A DNA stretch of 64,000 nt from an uncultured Flavobacteriaceae bacterium (GCA_947500575.1 CANMSI010000003.1:608695-672694); one strand, 5' to 3'; counted from the first letter of the stretch, positions 1-8,798 are shown. Notes: generated by a model not told the origin, from the letters alone. A program made the numbers and translations.

Positions 1-1
1 G

Positions 2-103
2 TTTCAAAAAGGTGGAAAAAAAGGGATTCATACAGAACATATGGGGTATTTGTTGAATGATTTACAATACATGCAACGCACCTATCCAAATATGGAATGG
101 TAG
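2..103 (+). CDS. paaC: PaaC C-terminus (partial): 1,2-phenylacetyl-CoA epoxidase structural subunit
   Basis: Only the last 33 codons are inside the window; the frame is open from base 2 to the TAG at 101-103. The peptide contains GIHTEHMGYLL and LQYMQRTYP and ends MEW, which matches the conserved tail of PaaC, the non-catalytic partner of PaaA in the multicomponent epoxidase that turns phenylacetyl-CoA into its ring 1,2-epoxide. paaD follows 16 bases later, the standard paaABCD order. The bulk of the gene, and presumably paaA and paaB, lie upstream of the window. Confidence 0.85.
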   Translation, partial: FQKGGKKGIHTEHMGYLLNDLQYMQRTYPNMEW

Positions 104-119
104 GGTGAGATAAACGAAA

Positions 120-620
120 ATGATTTCGGAAGAAGTACATATAGCGAAAGAGTTAATTCCGATTCTGGAGAAGGTATCGGATCCGGAAATTCCGGTCTTG
201 TCTATTTTAGAAATGGGGGTGGTGCGCACAGCGGTTATTAATGATAATGTAGTTGAGGTGCAAATTACACCAACCTATAGTGGTTGTCCTGCTATGGATG
301 TGATAGGTGATGATATACAAGCTGCTTTGAAAAGGGAAGGATATCAATCTACCGTGGAATTGGTTTTAAGCCCCGCTTGGACCACTGATTGGATTACAGT
401 AAAAGGAAGAAAGGCATTAGAAGACTATGGTATTGCCGCGCCTTTAAATGCTTCTGCGGATAAAGAAGCCCTATTGGAAGGGAAGCGTATTGTAAAATGT
501 ACACAATGTGGCTCAACCAACACACAATTGGTAAGTCAATTTGGTTCAACAGCCTGTAAGGCTATGTTCCAATGTGAGGATTGTAAAGAACCTTTTGATT
601 ATTTCAAGTGTTTAAAATAA
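120..620 (+). CDS. paaD: PaaD, Fe-S/metal maturation factor of the phenylacetyl-CoA epoxidase
   Basis: 166 aa, the usual PaaD length (called PaaJ in some annotations). The N-terminal ~100 residues form a MIP18/DUF59 domain with the conserved VSDPEIPVLSI start and a TPTYSGCPAM motif; the C-terminus is a zinc-ribbon-like cysteine cluster (CTQCGS, CEDCKEP, C164). Family knowledge: PaaD is needed for an active PaaABCE complex and is thought to help assemble its metal or Fe-S centre, but it is not catalytic. The ATG at 120 sits 16 bases after paaC stops, and paaG follows after 19 bases, so it is co-transcribed. The identification is firm; its biochemical role is less settled in the family as a whole. 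Confidence 0.92.
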   Translation: MISEEVHIAKELIPILEKVSDPEIPVLSILEMGVVRTAVINDNVVEVQITPTYSGCPAMDVIGDDIQAALKREGYQSTVELVLSPAWTTDWITVKGRKALEDYGIAAPLNASADKEALLEGKRIVKCTQCGSTNTQLVSQFGSTACKAMFQCEDCKEPFDYFKCLK

Positions 621-639
621 TTGTTTAAATAGTAAAAGA

Positions 640-1425
640 ATGGATACAGGCTTTATTGAGCTTACAATTACAAATGGGGTTGCTCATATTTCATTGAATA
701 GACCCGAAGTGTTTAATAGTTTTAATAGAGCAATGGCTCTTGGTTTACAGCAAACTTTGGACGCTTGCGAGACAAATTCAGAAGTAAGAGCTATTGTAAT
801 TACGGGGAAGGGAAAAGCCTTTTGTGCCGGACAGGATTTGAAAGAAGTAACTTCTCCTGAACTAAATCCTGGTTTCAAAAAAATATTAGAAGAGCATTAC
901 AATCCTATAATTACTAGAATTCGAAAAATAGAGAAGCCCATAATTGCTGCTGTGAATGGAGTTGCTGCAGGTGCAGGCGCAAATATTGCCTTAGCTTGTG
1001 ATGTAGTGGTTGCTAATGAAGATGCTAGTTTTATTCAGGCTTTTAGCAAAATAGGGCTTATACCAGATAGTGCAGGTACCTTTTTCTTGCCGCGACTTAT
1101 TGGATTTCAAAAGGCATCTGCACTGGCCATGTTAGGCGATAAAATAGGAGCCGTAGAAGCAGAACGTTTGGGGATGATCTACAAATATGTGCCCCAAGAA
1201 GAATTTCAAGAAGTGGTAAACAAGCTTGCTTTTAAAATGGCACAAATGCCCACTAAGGCACTGGGTCTTATAAAGAAAACATTGAATGAAGCACTTACAA
1301 ACGACTTGGAAACGCAGTTAGCATTAGAATCTAAGCATCAGATAGAAGCCGCTGGAAGTGAAGATTATGCTGAGGGTGTAGCTGCTTTTCTCGAAAAACG
1401 TAAACCAGTATTTAAAGGAAAATAA
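640..1425 (+). CDS. paaG: 1,2-epoxyphenylacetyl-CoA isomerase (crotonase family)
   Basis: 261-aa crotonase fold enzyme. The oxyanion-hole segments are visible as FCAGQDL (residues 61-67) and GVAAGAGANIALACD (107-121). The hydratase glutamate expected in the second segment is replaced, while an aspartate is present in the IPDSAGT motif (D143). This is the PaaG pattern: an isomerase that converts ring-1,2-epoxyphenylacetyl-CoA to oxepin-CoA, rather than a hydratase. It lies between paaD and paaH with only 5 bases before paaH. A second, different crotonase at 7365 probably does the hydratase step. The PaaG call rests on the active-site pattern and position; a general enoyl-CoA isomerase is the alternative. 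Confidence 0.88.
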   Translation: MDTGFIELTITNGVAHISLNRPEVFNSFNRAMALGLQQTLDACETNSEVRAIVITGKGKAFCAGQDLKEVTSPELNPGFKKILEEHYNPIITRIRKIEKPIIAAVNGVAAGAGANIALACDVVVANEDASFIQAFSKIGLIPDSAGTFFLPRLIGFQKASALAMLGDKIGAVEAERLGMIYKYVPQEEFQEVVNKLAFKMAQMPTKALGLIKKTLNEALTNDLETQLALESKHQIEAAGSEDYAEGVAAFLEKRKPVFKGK

Positions 1426-1430
1426 TAAGG

Positions 1431-2600
1431 ATGAACGTAGGTATTATTGGTTCCGGAACTATGGGAAGTGGCATTGCACAGGTGGCTGCTACGGCAGGTT
1501 GCAAGGTGAAGCTGTACGATACAAACAAATCCGCTTTGGATAAAAGTAGGGCTGCTTTGGAAAAAATTCTAACCCGACTTATAGAAAAGGGGAGAATAGA
1601 TACTCTCGAAAAGGAGAGAATTGAGGGGAACATTGCGTATGTAGACCAATTGAAAGATTTTGCAGATGCGAACCTTACGATTGAAGCGATCGTTGAAAAT
1701 TTAGAAATAAAGAAAAAAGTGTTTTCAGAATTAGAGCGCTATGTGTCTAATGATACAATCATTGCTTCTAATACCTCTTCCTTATCTATTGCTTCCATTG
1801 CTTCATCTTTAAAAATACCAGAACGTTGTATTGGGATCCATTTTTTTAATCCAGCACCCTTAATGAAACTGGTAGAGGTGATCCCAGCTATTCAAACTTC
1901 AGAAGCAGTAGTAAACAATTGCATACAAATTATATCGGATTGGAAAAAGACTGTGGCAGTAGCAAAAGATACTCCTGGTTTTATTGTAAATAGAGTAGCA
2001 CGTCCTTTTTATGGAGAATCACTTCGAATTTATGAAGAAGGAATTGCCGACTTTGCAACCATTGATCGAAGTTTAAAGGAGCTAGGAGGTTTTCGGATGG
2101 GGCCTTTTGAATTGATGGATTTTATAGGAAATGATGTTAATTATACTGTTACCGAAACTGTTTTTACCGCCTTTTATTTTGATCCAAGATACAGGCCTGC
2201 GTTTACCCAGAAACGCTATGCAGAAGCAGGTTATTTGGGACGTAAATCGGGGAAAGGGTATTACAACTATGACGAAAACGGAAAACCAATCGTTGATGCT
2301 CCTCCGCAGGTTAATGAGGCACTGAGCGAAACTATTTATGATAGAGTATTAGTAATGCTAATCAATGAGGCCGCAGATGCTTTGTTTTTAAATATTGCAT
2401 CCGCAGAAGATATTGATAATGCCATGACCAAGGGAGTAAATTATCCAAAAGGCTTATTGGCGTGGGCAGATGAAAAGGGTATTGAATGGTGCGTAAATAG
2501 CTTAGATGCTTTATACGAAGAATACCATGAAGATCGCTATCGCTGTAGTCCGTTATTACGAAGAATGAAGAGAGAAAATCAACAATTTTTTGCATCATGA
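1431..2600 (+). CDS. paaH: 3-hydroxyadipyl-CoA dehydrogenase (3-hydroxyacyl-CoA dehydrogenase family)
   Basis: 389 aa. A Rossmann dinucleotide-binding motif GSGTMGSG begins at residue 7, followed by the family's IGIHFFNPAPLMKLVEV segment with the catalytic histidine. Two C-terminal 3HCDH domains follow, the first ending near LGRKSGKGYYNY. The predicted reaction is NAD-dependent oxidation of (S)-3-hydroxyadipyl-CoA to 3-oxoadipyl-CoA in the cytoplasm, the penultimate step of the paa pathway. The stop codon overlaps the paaI start by 4 bases (ATGA), showing tight translational coupling. Length is shorter than the E. coli protein (about 475 aa), as is common in Bacteroidota. Confidence 0.9.
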   Translation: MNVGIIGSGTMGSGIAQVAATAGCKVKLYDTNKSALDKSRAALEKILTRLIEKGRIDTLEKERIEGNIAYVDQLKDFADANLTIEAIVENLEIKKKVFSELERYVSNDTIIASNTSSLSIASIASSLKIPERCIGIHFFNPAPLMKLVEVIPAIQTSEAVVNNCIQIISDWKKTVAVAKDTPGFIVNRVARPFYGESLRIYEEGIADFATIDRSLKELGGFRMGPFELMDFIGNDVNYTVTETVFTAFYFDPRYRPAFTQKRYAEAGYLGRKSGKGYYNYDENGKPIVDAPPQVNEALSETIYDRVLVMLINEAADALFLNIASAEDIDNAMTKGVNYPKGLLAWADEKGIEWCVNSLDALYEEYHEDRYRCSPLLRRMKRENQQFFAS

Positions 2601-3004
2601 AAGCAGAAGCAATACCACATCTAATGCTAAGCAGAGATCCATTCAGTACTTGGTTGGGGGTTGAAATATTAGAATGCGAATTAGGGCGTTGCAAAGTAGG
2701 GATGACGGTAAGAAAGGAAATGCTGAATAGCATGGGTAAAGCGCACGGAGGTGTTAGCTATTCCCTGGCGGATACAGCCTTTGGTTTTGCAGCAAATACC
2801 CATGGTAAATATGCGGTATCTATAGAAACCTCCATAAACCATATAGAGGCACTGGAAGAGAACGATTATATCATAGCGGAATCGGTTATAGAAAAGGTAA
2901 AAACAAAAGTTGGTTTCAATATTATTGAAGTAAAAAGAGGCGACCAACTCATAGCACTTTTTAAAGGAGTGGTTTTTAGGACAAACAAGGACTGGGAAGA
3001 GTAA
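2597..3004 (+). CDS. paaI: PaaI hotdog-fold hydroxyphenylacetyl-CoA thioesterase
   Basis: 135 aa, a single hotdog domain. The signature HGGVSYSLADTAFGFAAN (starting at H50) carries the conserved aspartate (D59) of the PaaI branch. PaaI releases CoA from dead-end or toxic phenylacetyl-CoA intermediates and so protects the CoA pool. It overlaps paaH by 4 bases and is followed after 23 bases by the thiolase gene. The operon also has paaY, a second thioesterase, so two rescue routes are encoded together. Confidence 0.9.
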   Translation: MKAEAIPHLMLSRDPFSTWLGVEILECELGRCKVGMTVRKEMLNSMGKAHGGVSYSLADTAFGFAANTHGKYAVSIETSINHIEALEENDYIIAESVIEKVKTKVGFNIIEVKRGDQLIALFKGVVFRTNKDWEE

Positions 3005-3027
3005 ATAGGAACATTAAAAAATAGATT

Positions 3028-4236
3028 TTGAAAGAAGCATATATAATAGACGGAATACGAACTCCTATTGGTAGTTATCACGGCACTTTATCATCTGTTA
3101 GAACCGATGATTTGGGAGCCCTGGTTATTAAAGAGTTGGTAGCCAGAAACCCAAGCATTCCTAAAGAAGCTTATGATGATGTTATTCTGGGATGTGCAAA
3201 TCAGGCGGGAGAAGACAATAGAAATGTGGCTAGAATGTGCCTTTTGTTAGGGGGCTTGCCTTTTACAGTCCCTGGTGAAACTGTGAATCGTTTGTGCAGT
3301 TCGGGTTTATCTGCAATTATTCATGCAAGTCGTGCCATCAAAGCAGGAGACGGAGATCTTTTTATCTCAGGAGGCGTGGAGCATATGACCCGTGGTCCTT
3401 ATGTAATGTCCAAGCCATCCAAAGCTTATGGGAACGATTCTAAAATGTACGATTCAAGTTTCGGTTGGCGTTTTATAAATCCAAAAATGCATGCCTTATA
3501 CGGAACGGATGGTATGGGAAATACTGCTGAGAATTTAGTAGAAAAGTTCAATATCTCCAGAGAAGATCAGGATGCTTTTGCGCATTGGAGTCAGATGAAA
3601 GCGAGCAAAGCTCAAGAATCTGGTAGATTGGCAAAAGAGATTGTAACCGTAGAAATTCCACAGAGAAAAAAAGATCCTATTCAATTTTCAAAAGATGAAT
3701 TCATTAAACCATCTACTACTAAAGAGATTTTAGGAAAGTTGCGTCCTGCCTTTAAAAAAGAGGGGGGGAGTGTAACCGCTGGGAATTCTTCAGGTTTAAA
3801 CGATGGTGCAGCTGCTACCATTATTGCCTCAGAAGATGCGGTAAAAAAATATAAATTAAAACCCATGGCTCGTATTGTAAGTTCGGCGGTGGTGGGCGTA
3901 GAACCCCGTATTATGGGAATTGGTCCTGTAGAAGCTGCTAACAAAGCCTTGTCTAAAGCAAATCTTTCCATGGATGATATGGATGTAATAGAACTCAATG
4001 AAGCTTTTGCAGCACAAGCACTGGCTTGTACAAGAGCATGGGGTTTAGAAGATAACGACCCTAGGTTAAACCCCAATGGAGGTGCTATTGCTATTGGACA
4101 TCCTTTAGGAGTTACAGGTGCAAGGATTTGTTATTCGGCAGCAATAGAGTTACAAGAAACAAAGAAACAGTATGCATTAGTAACTATGTGTATAGGTGTG
4201 GGGCAGGGCTATGCAGCAATTATTGAGCGCGTTTGA
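3028..4236 (+). CDS. paaJ: 3-oxoadipyl-CoA / 3-oxo-5,6-dehydrosuberyl-CoA thiolase
   Basis: 402-aa type II thiolase (PaaJ/PcaF branch). The acylated cysteine is C90 in NRLCSSGLSA. The second active-site block is GHPLGVTGAR (H358) and the third is TMCIGVGQG (C388). It cleaves 3-oxoadipyl-CoA to succinyl-CoA and acetyl-CoA and can also act on the longer dehydro-suberyl intermediate, so it is used twice in the pathway. The start is a TTG at 3028; no in-frame ATG lies near it, and the MKEAYIIDGIRTP beginning is exactly where thiolases of this family start. Symbol by function; PcaF would be an equally valid name. Confidence 0.9.
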   Translation: MKEAYIIDGIRTPIGSYHGTLSSVRTDDLGALVIKELVARNPSIPKEAYDDVILGCANQAGEDNRNVARMCLLLGGLPFTVPGETVNRLCSSGLSAIIHASRAIKAGDGDLFISGGVEHMTRGPYVMSKPSKAYGNDSKMYDSSFGWRFINPKMHALYGTDGMGNTAENLVEKFNISREDQDAFAHWSQMKASKAQESGRLAKEIVTVEIPQRKKDPIQFSKDEFIKPSTTKEILGKLRPAFKKEGGSVTAGNSSGLNDGAAATIIASEDAVKKYKLKPMARIVSSAVVGVEPRIMGIGPVEAANKALSKANLSMDDMDVIELNEAFAAQALACTRAWGLEDNDPRLNPNGGAIAIGHPLGVTGARICYSAAIELQETKKQYALVTMCIGVGQGYAAIIERV

Positions 4237-4249
4237 TAAAAAATAGGAC

Positions 4250-4852
4250 ATGAGAATAGTAATCATAGGAGGCAATGGAACTATCGGTAAAAGAGTAGTG
4301 GACAGATTATCTCAAAAGCACGAGCTTATTATTGCCGGCCGTAGTTCTGGAGATGTCAAAGTTGATTTTTCAGATTCCAAATCTATATCAAAAATGTTTG
4401 AACAGATTGGTAAGGTAGATGCTATTGTTGCCATTGCAGGAGATGCTAAATGGGACAAATTTGATTCGCTTACGGAAGATGATTTTTACATTGGAATTAA
4501 AAGCAAGTTAATGGGCCAAGTGAATGTGGTTAGAATCGGAAAGGAATTCCTAAACCCAGGAGGGTCCATTACACTCTCCACTGGGATTTTGGCCGATGAT
4601 CCAGTGGTAATGACCACTAGTGCTGCTATGGTCAATGGAGGTATCCACAGTTTTGTAAAAGCGGTGGCACTGGAACTAGAAAATGGCATCCGTATTAATG
4701 CTGTTTGCGCAGATTTGGTAGAAGATGCCTATGAAAAGTATAAAGACTATTTCCCTGGAAATACACCGGTTCCCATGCACAAAATTGTGGATGGCTATGT
4801 AAAATCTATTGAAGGGAAAATTACAGGACGAATCCTGAGAATAATGGCTTAA
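4250..4852 (+). CDS. Atypical short-chain dehydrogenase/reductase lacking the YxxxK motif
   Basis: 200 aa. It opens with the Rossmann motif IIGGNGTIGKRVV and has an IAGDAKW segment in place of the usual NNAG motif. The position of the catalytic Tyr-xxx-Lys is occupied by TTSAAMVNGGIHSFVKA: there is no tyrosine, although a serine-containing strand (ITLSTGI) precedes it as in other SDRs. A group of small SDRs with this A-x-x-N-G pattern is known from other bacteria, so it is unlikely to be simple decay. It lies inside the paa operon, 13 bases after the thiolase and 14 before paaZ. The substrate is unknown; a role on a ring-cleavage intermediate is inference from position only. Confidence 0.75.
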   Translation: MRIVIIGGNGTIGKRVVDRLSQKHELIIAGRSSGDVKVDFSDSKSISKMFEQIGKVDAIVAIAGDAKWDKFDSLTEDDFYIGIKSKLMGQVNVVRIGKEFLNPGGSITLSTGILADDPVVMTTSAAMVNGGIHSFVKAVALELENGIRINAVCADLVEDAYEKYKDYFPGNTPVPMHKIVDGYVKSIEGKITGRILRIMA

Positions 4853-4866
4853 TAAAGCATGCATTT

Positions 4867-7356
4867 ATGAAAAAAATACAACACTATGTAGCAGGTTCAT
4901 GGACCGAAGGTAAGGAAGCCGGAAATCCCATTTATGACGCCATTACAGGAGAAGTAATTGCGCATACAGCTATTGAAGGCTTAGATATTCCGGAAGTATT
5001 GAACTATGGAAGAACCAAAGGAGGAGAAGTATTGCGTAAAATGACTTTCCATGAAAGGGGTAATATGCTTAAAAAATTAGCACTACACCTTACAAAAAAG
5101 AAAGACGCTTTTTATGATATTAGTTTCCGTACAGGTGCTACTAAGGTGGATAGTTGGATTGATATTGAGGGAGGTTTTGGAAACCTATTTGCCAATGCCT
5201 CACTTAGAAAATTATTTCCAAACCAATGCTTTGATGTGGAAGGAGAACCCATAGATTTATCTCGAGGAGGTCGTTTTATGGCACATCATATTATGGTACC
5301 TAAAAAAGGAGTTGCGGTGCATATAAATGCGTTTAACTTTCCAGTTTGGGGTATGTTAGAAAAATGTGCCGTGAATTGGATGGCAGGAATGCCAGCAGTA
5401 GTATTACCAGCACCCTCCTCTTCCTATTTAGCCGAAGCCGTGGCAAGAGAAATTATTAACTCTAATATCTTACCGGAAGGTGCTTTGCAAATCATTAACG
5501 GAACCGTAAAGACTATTTTGGATTCCGTACAATCTCAAGACGTAGTTACTTTTACAGGTTCCGCTGCTACAGGAAGATTGTTAAAAGCGCATCCACAAAT
5601 AATACAAGAATCTGTTCCCTTTACCATGGAAGCTGATTCTTTGAACGCTTCTATTTTAGGAGAAGATGCCGTTCCAGGAACGCCCGAATTTGATATTTTT
5701 ATCAAGGAAGTACGGAAAGAAATGACTGTAAAATGTGGACAAAAATGTACCGCTATACGCCGTATCATTGTTCCTGAAAACTTAATAGAAGATGTGCAAA
5801 TTGCCCTAGGTAGGCAGTTGGACAAAGTGAGTATCGGTGATCCTAGATTGAAGGAAGTGCGGATGGGCGCTCTCATCAGTAAACAGCAGGTAGAAGAGGT
5901 GAAGAAGAGTATCCTTGATATTGCTAAGGAGGCGCAGATAGTATACGGAAATTTAGAGGAGGTGAAAACCATTGGAGCCGATGCTAAAAAGGGAGCATTT
6001 ATAAGTCCAGTATTGTTAAGAGAAGATGATCCTTTTAAAAACACCATAGCACATACAAGAGAAGCATTTGGACCAGTAAGTACCCTAATGCCATATAAAA
6101 ATATAGAAGAAGCTATTCAACTAGCTCAGATGGGAAAAGGCTCTTTAGTGTCTTCCATTGTAACCAATGATAACGCTAAAGCAAAAGAGTATGTGATAAA
6201 TGCCGCAAGTCATCATGGACGTATTTTGGTGCTCAACAGAGAGAGTGCAAAAGAAAGTACAGGTCATGGATCGCCATTACCAGCTTTAGTGCATGGAGGT
6301 CCTGGACGAGCCGGTGGTGGTGAGGAAATGGGTGGATTGCGTGGCATTAAACACTATTTGCAAAGAACTGCTATTCAGGGTTCGCCAACTTCTTTAACGG
6401 AGATTACGGGTATTTATCAGCCCAATGCCGATTATAAAGAGACAGAAGGGCATCCTTTTAAATATCATTGGGAAGATATTGAATCTGGCATGTCTTTAAA
6501 AACGCATAGGCGTACCATTACCGACGGTGATATTGTGAATTTTGCCAATCTAACTTGGGATCATTTCTATGCGCATACAGATATCACCTCTTTAGACGGC
6601 AGTATTTTTGAAAAAAGAACAGCACATGGATATTTCATCCTAGCTGCTGCTGCTGGTTTATTTGTATATCCCAATAAAGGGCCAGTAGCTGCAAATTATG
6701 GCTTGGAAGACTGTCGTTTTCTAAGACCTATTTATCATAACGATACAGTATATGTTAGGCTCACTTGTAAACAAAAAATTGAGCGTGATGTGCGTGGACC
6801 AGAATTGCCAAGTGGTATTGTAAAATGGTATGTAGAGGTTTTTGATGTAACGGATGAATTGGTGGCTATAGCGACTATCTTGACGATGGTGCAAAAGAAA
6901 AGTCCGTTCGCTGCTATGAATAGAAAGACCATTGGCGAATATGTTACAAAACTATCAGTGGATGCTACACCAGTTTGGGGAAGTATGACCCCTCAGAGCA
7001 TGTTAGAGCATTTGGAGTTTACTTTGAGGATTGCTGCGAATGAGATACAGGATTTTGAAATTACTACATCCGAGGATATTCTTGAAAAGGTGCATGACAG
7101 CCTTTATAATCATAGACCTATGCCCAAGAATCATGACTTTCCCTTACAAGACAGGATAAGTGATATACAGCATGAAAATCTGGAAGTTGCGAAGGTAAAA
7201 TTTCTGGAGGCTTATGAAGCCTTTGAAAGTTATTTTGAAGAGCATCCAGACGCAAGCACTAATAATGTGGTATTTGGGATGTTGAATAAGTTTGAATGGG
7301 ATTTGTTAAATACGAAGCATTTGAATCATCATTTTGAGCAGTTTAATCTTTTATAA
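4867..7356 (+). CDS. paaZ: PaaZ, oxepin-CoA hydrolase / semialdehyde dehydrogenase, with extra C-terminal DUF1569 (DinB-like) domain
   Basis: 829 aa, about 150 longer than typical PaaZ (E. coli 681). Residues 1-505 are an aldehyde dehydrogenase with general base E255 (TMEADS) and nucleophile C294 in CGQKCTAIRR. Residues about 535-680 are a MaoC-like hydratase with D565 and H570 in NLTWDHFYAHTD. Family knowledge: the hydratase opens the oxepin ring and the ALDH oxidises the semialdehyde to 3-oxo-5,6-dehydrosuberyl-CoA. Residues about 683-829 are an added helical domain with WGSMTPQSMLEHLEF and a C-terminal KHLNHHFEQF, the histidine pattern of DUF1569/DinB-like proteins. There is no stop or frameshift between domains. 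The extra domain's job is unknown. Confidence 0.92.
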   Translation: MKKIQHYVAGSWTEGKEAGNPIYDAITGEVIAHTAIEGLDIPEVLNYGRTKGGEVLRKMTFHERGNMLKKLALHLTKKKDAFYDISFRTGATKVDSWIDIEGGFGNLFANASLRKLFPNQCFDVEGEPIDLSRGGRFMAHHIMVPKKGVAVHINAFNFPVWGMLEKCAVNWMAGMPAVVLPAPSSSYLAEAVAREIINSNILPEGALQIINGTVKTILDSVQSQDVVTFTGSAATGRLLKAHPQIIQESVPFTMEADSLNASILGEDAVPGTPEFDIFIKEVRKEMTVKCGQKCTAIRRIIVPENLIEDVQIALGRQLDKVSIGDPRLKEVRMGALISKQQVEEVKKSILDIAKEAQIVYGNLEEVKTIGADAKKGAFISPVLLREDDPFKNTIAHTREAFGPVSTLMPYKNIEEAIQLAQMGKGSLVSSIVTNDNAKAKEYVINAASHHGRILVLNRESAKESTGHGSPLPALVHGGPGRAGGGEEMGGLRGIKHYLQRTAIQGSPTSLTEITGIYQPNADYKETEGHPFKYHWEDIESGMSLKTHRRTITDGDIVNFANLTWDHFYAHTDITSLDGSIFEKRTAHGYFILAAAAGLFVYPNKGPVAANYGLEDCRFLRPIYHNDTVYVRLTCKQKIERDVRGPELPSGIVKWYVEVFDVTDELVAIATILTMVQKKSPFAAMNRKTIGEYVTKLSVDATPVWGSMTPQSMLEHLEFTLRIAANEIQDFEITTSEDILEKVHDSLYNHRPMPKNHDFPLQDRISDIQHENLEVAKVKFLEAYEAFESYFEEHPDASTNNVVFGMLNKFEWDLLNTKHLNHHFEQFNLL

Positions 7357-7364
7357 AAGAAACT

Positions 7365-8117
7365 ATGAGCGACCCTTATGTAAAACAGCATATAGAAAAT
7401 GGGATTGGATACATCACCTTCTTTCATCCGGCACATAATTCTTTGCCATCTGATATTTTAGGGCAGTTGGCAGATACCATAACCACCGCAGGAGCAAATG
7501 AAAGCATCAAAGTGATTGTTCTAAAAAGTGGAGGGGAAAGAACCTTTTGTGCAGGGGCAAGTTTTAAAGAACTTATCAATATAGATAATGCAGAAAGTGG
7601 TCAAGTATTTTTCTCAGGCTTCGCCAACGTAATCAACGCCATGCGAAAATGCCCAAAGTTTATTATTGGAAGAATTCAGGGGAAGACGGTGGGAGGCGGT
7701 GTTGGCTTGGCTTCTGCAACGGACTATTGCATGGCAACTAAGTTTGCTTCGATTAAGTTGAGTGAGCTAAATGTAGGAATTGGCCCTTTTGTAGTAGGAC
7801 CGGCCGTAGAGCGCAAATTAGGTTTAAGTGGTATGTCGCAAATAGCCATTGATGCAAATTCATTTTATACTGCAGAATGGGCACAAGAAAAAGGATTGTT
7901 TACAAAAGTGTATGATAGCACAGATGAATTAGATATTGCTGTAAAAGAGTTTGCAGAAAATTTGAGCAGCTATAATCCCGAAGCTATGAAAGAGATGAAA
8001 AGGATGTTCTGGAAAGGAACTGAAGACTGGGATGTGTTACTCGCAGAACGGGCTAAAATAAGTGGCCGTTTGGTACTTAGTGATTTTACAAAGGAAACAT
8101 TAAAACGATTTGCCTAA
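7365..8117 (+). CDS. Enoyl-CoA hydratase/isomerase family protein, probable 2,3-dehydroadipyl-CoA hydratase
   Basis: 250-aa crotonase fold. Oxyanion segments are FCAGASFKEL and GKTVGGGVGLASATD. The first catalytic glutamate of classical hydratases (normally in GGGxE) is a glycine, while the second is kept in KLSELNVGIGP. This GGGVGL/LSE arrangement resembles methylglutaconyl-CoA hydratases (LiuC-like) more than PaaF of proteobacteria. By elimination it should hydrate 2,3-dehydroadipyl-CoA, the only paa step otherwise lacking an enzyme here, so it may act as PaaF. It follows paaZ by 8 bases. Crotonase membership is certain; the substrate is inferred. Confidence 0.78.
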   Translation: MSDPYVKQHIENGIGYITFFHPAHNSLPSDILGQLADTITTAGANESIKVIVLKSGGERTFCAGASFKELINIDNAESGQVFFSGFANVINAMRKCPKFIIGRIQGKTVGGGVGLASATDYCMATKFASIKLSELNVGIGPFVVGPAVERKLGLSGMSQIAIDANSFYTAEWAQEKGLFTKVYDSTDELDIAVKEFAENLSSYNPEAMKEMKRMFWKGTEDWDVLLAERAKISGRLVLSDFTKETLKRFA

Positions 8118-8135
8118 ATACATTAAAGGAAACCT

Positions 8136-8732
8136 ATGATTTATTCTTTTAAAAACTATATCCCAGTAGTGCATAAGAGTAGTTTTGTGCATCCTTTGGC
8201 AGCAGTTACAGGAAATGTGATTATTGGCAGAGACTGTTATATAGGTCCAGGAGCAGCTATTCGCGGTGATTGGGGACAGATAGTCTTGGAAGATGGTGTG
8301 AATGTACAAGAAAATTGTACCGTGCATATGTTTCCAGGGAAATCTATTGTTCTAAAAGGGAGTGCCCATATTGGACATGGAGCAATAATTCATGGTGCTA
8401 ATATTGGTAAAAATGTTCTGATTGGAATGAATACAGTTATCATGGATGATGCCGAAATAGGTGATGAGTCTATTGTAGGTGCAATGGCTTTTGTAAAGGC
8501 AGAAACAGTGATTCCGAGGCGAAGTTTAGTAGTGGGAAACCCTGCCAAGATCATTAAGGAAGTTACTGATGAGATGATTGCTTGGAAAACCAAGGGTACT
8601 GCTTTGTATCAGCAATTGCCCGCAGAGTGCCATCAGAGTTTAAAGGAAGTAGCGCCCTTGAGAGAAGTCCCAAAAGATAGATCCATACAAGAACCATTTT
8701 ACGATACGTTGAGAGATTTTATGAAGAAATAA
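8136..8732 (+). CDS. paaY: PaaY, left-handed beta-helix thioesterase of the gamma-carbonic anhydrase family
   Basis: 198 aa built mostly of hexapeptide repeats (for example GNVIIG, DCYIGP, GKNVLIG, DAEIGD) forming a left-handed beta-helix. Histidines at 64 (TVHMFPG), 81 and 86 (GHGAIIHG) match the trimer-interface zinc ligands of gamma-carbonic anhydrase-like proteins. PaaY hydrolyses CoA thioesters formed when the reactive ring-opened aldehyde cyclises, complementing PaaI. The gene closes the core paa set; 66 bases without a gene separate it from the E2 gene, so a second promoter or simple read-through are both possible there. Confidence 0.88.
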   Translation: MIYSFKNYIPVVHKSSFVHPLAAVTGNVIIGRDCYIGPGAAIRGDWGQIVLEDGVNVQENCTVHMFPGKSIVLKGSAHIGHGAIIHGANIGKNVLIGMNTVIMDDAEIGDESIVGAMAFVKAETVIPRRSLVVGNPAKIIKEVTDEMIAWKTKGTALYQQLPAECHQSLKEVAPLREVPKDRSIQEPFYDTLRDFMKK

Positions 8733-8798
8733 GGATCTGATAAAGTAGGTTGGATGATCAAAATACATACTAAAAACTAACAAACATTAGTTATTTAA

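Noticed and set aside
4250..4852. SDR as a pseudogene
   Set aside because: Frame is intact, Rossmann motif is kept and similar YxxxK-less SDRs are known, so loss of the motif is not taken as decay.
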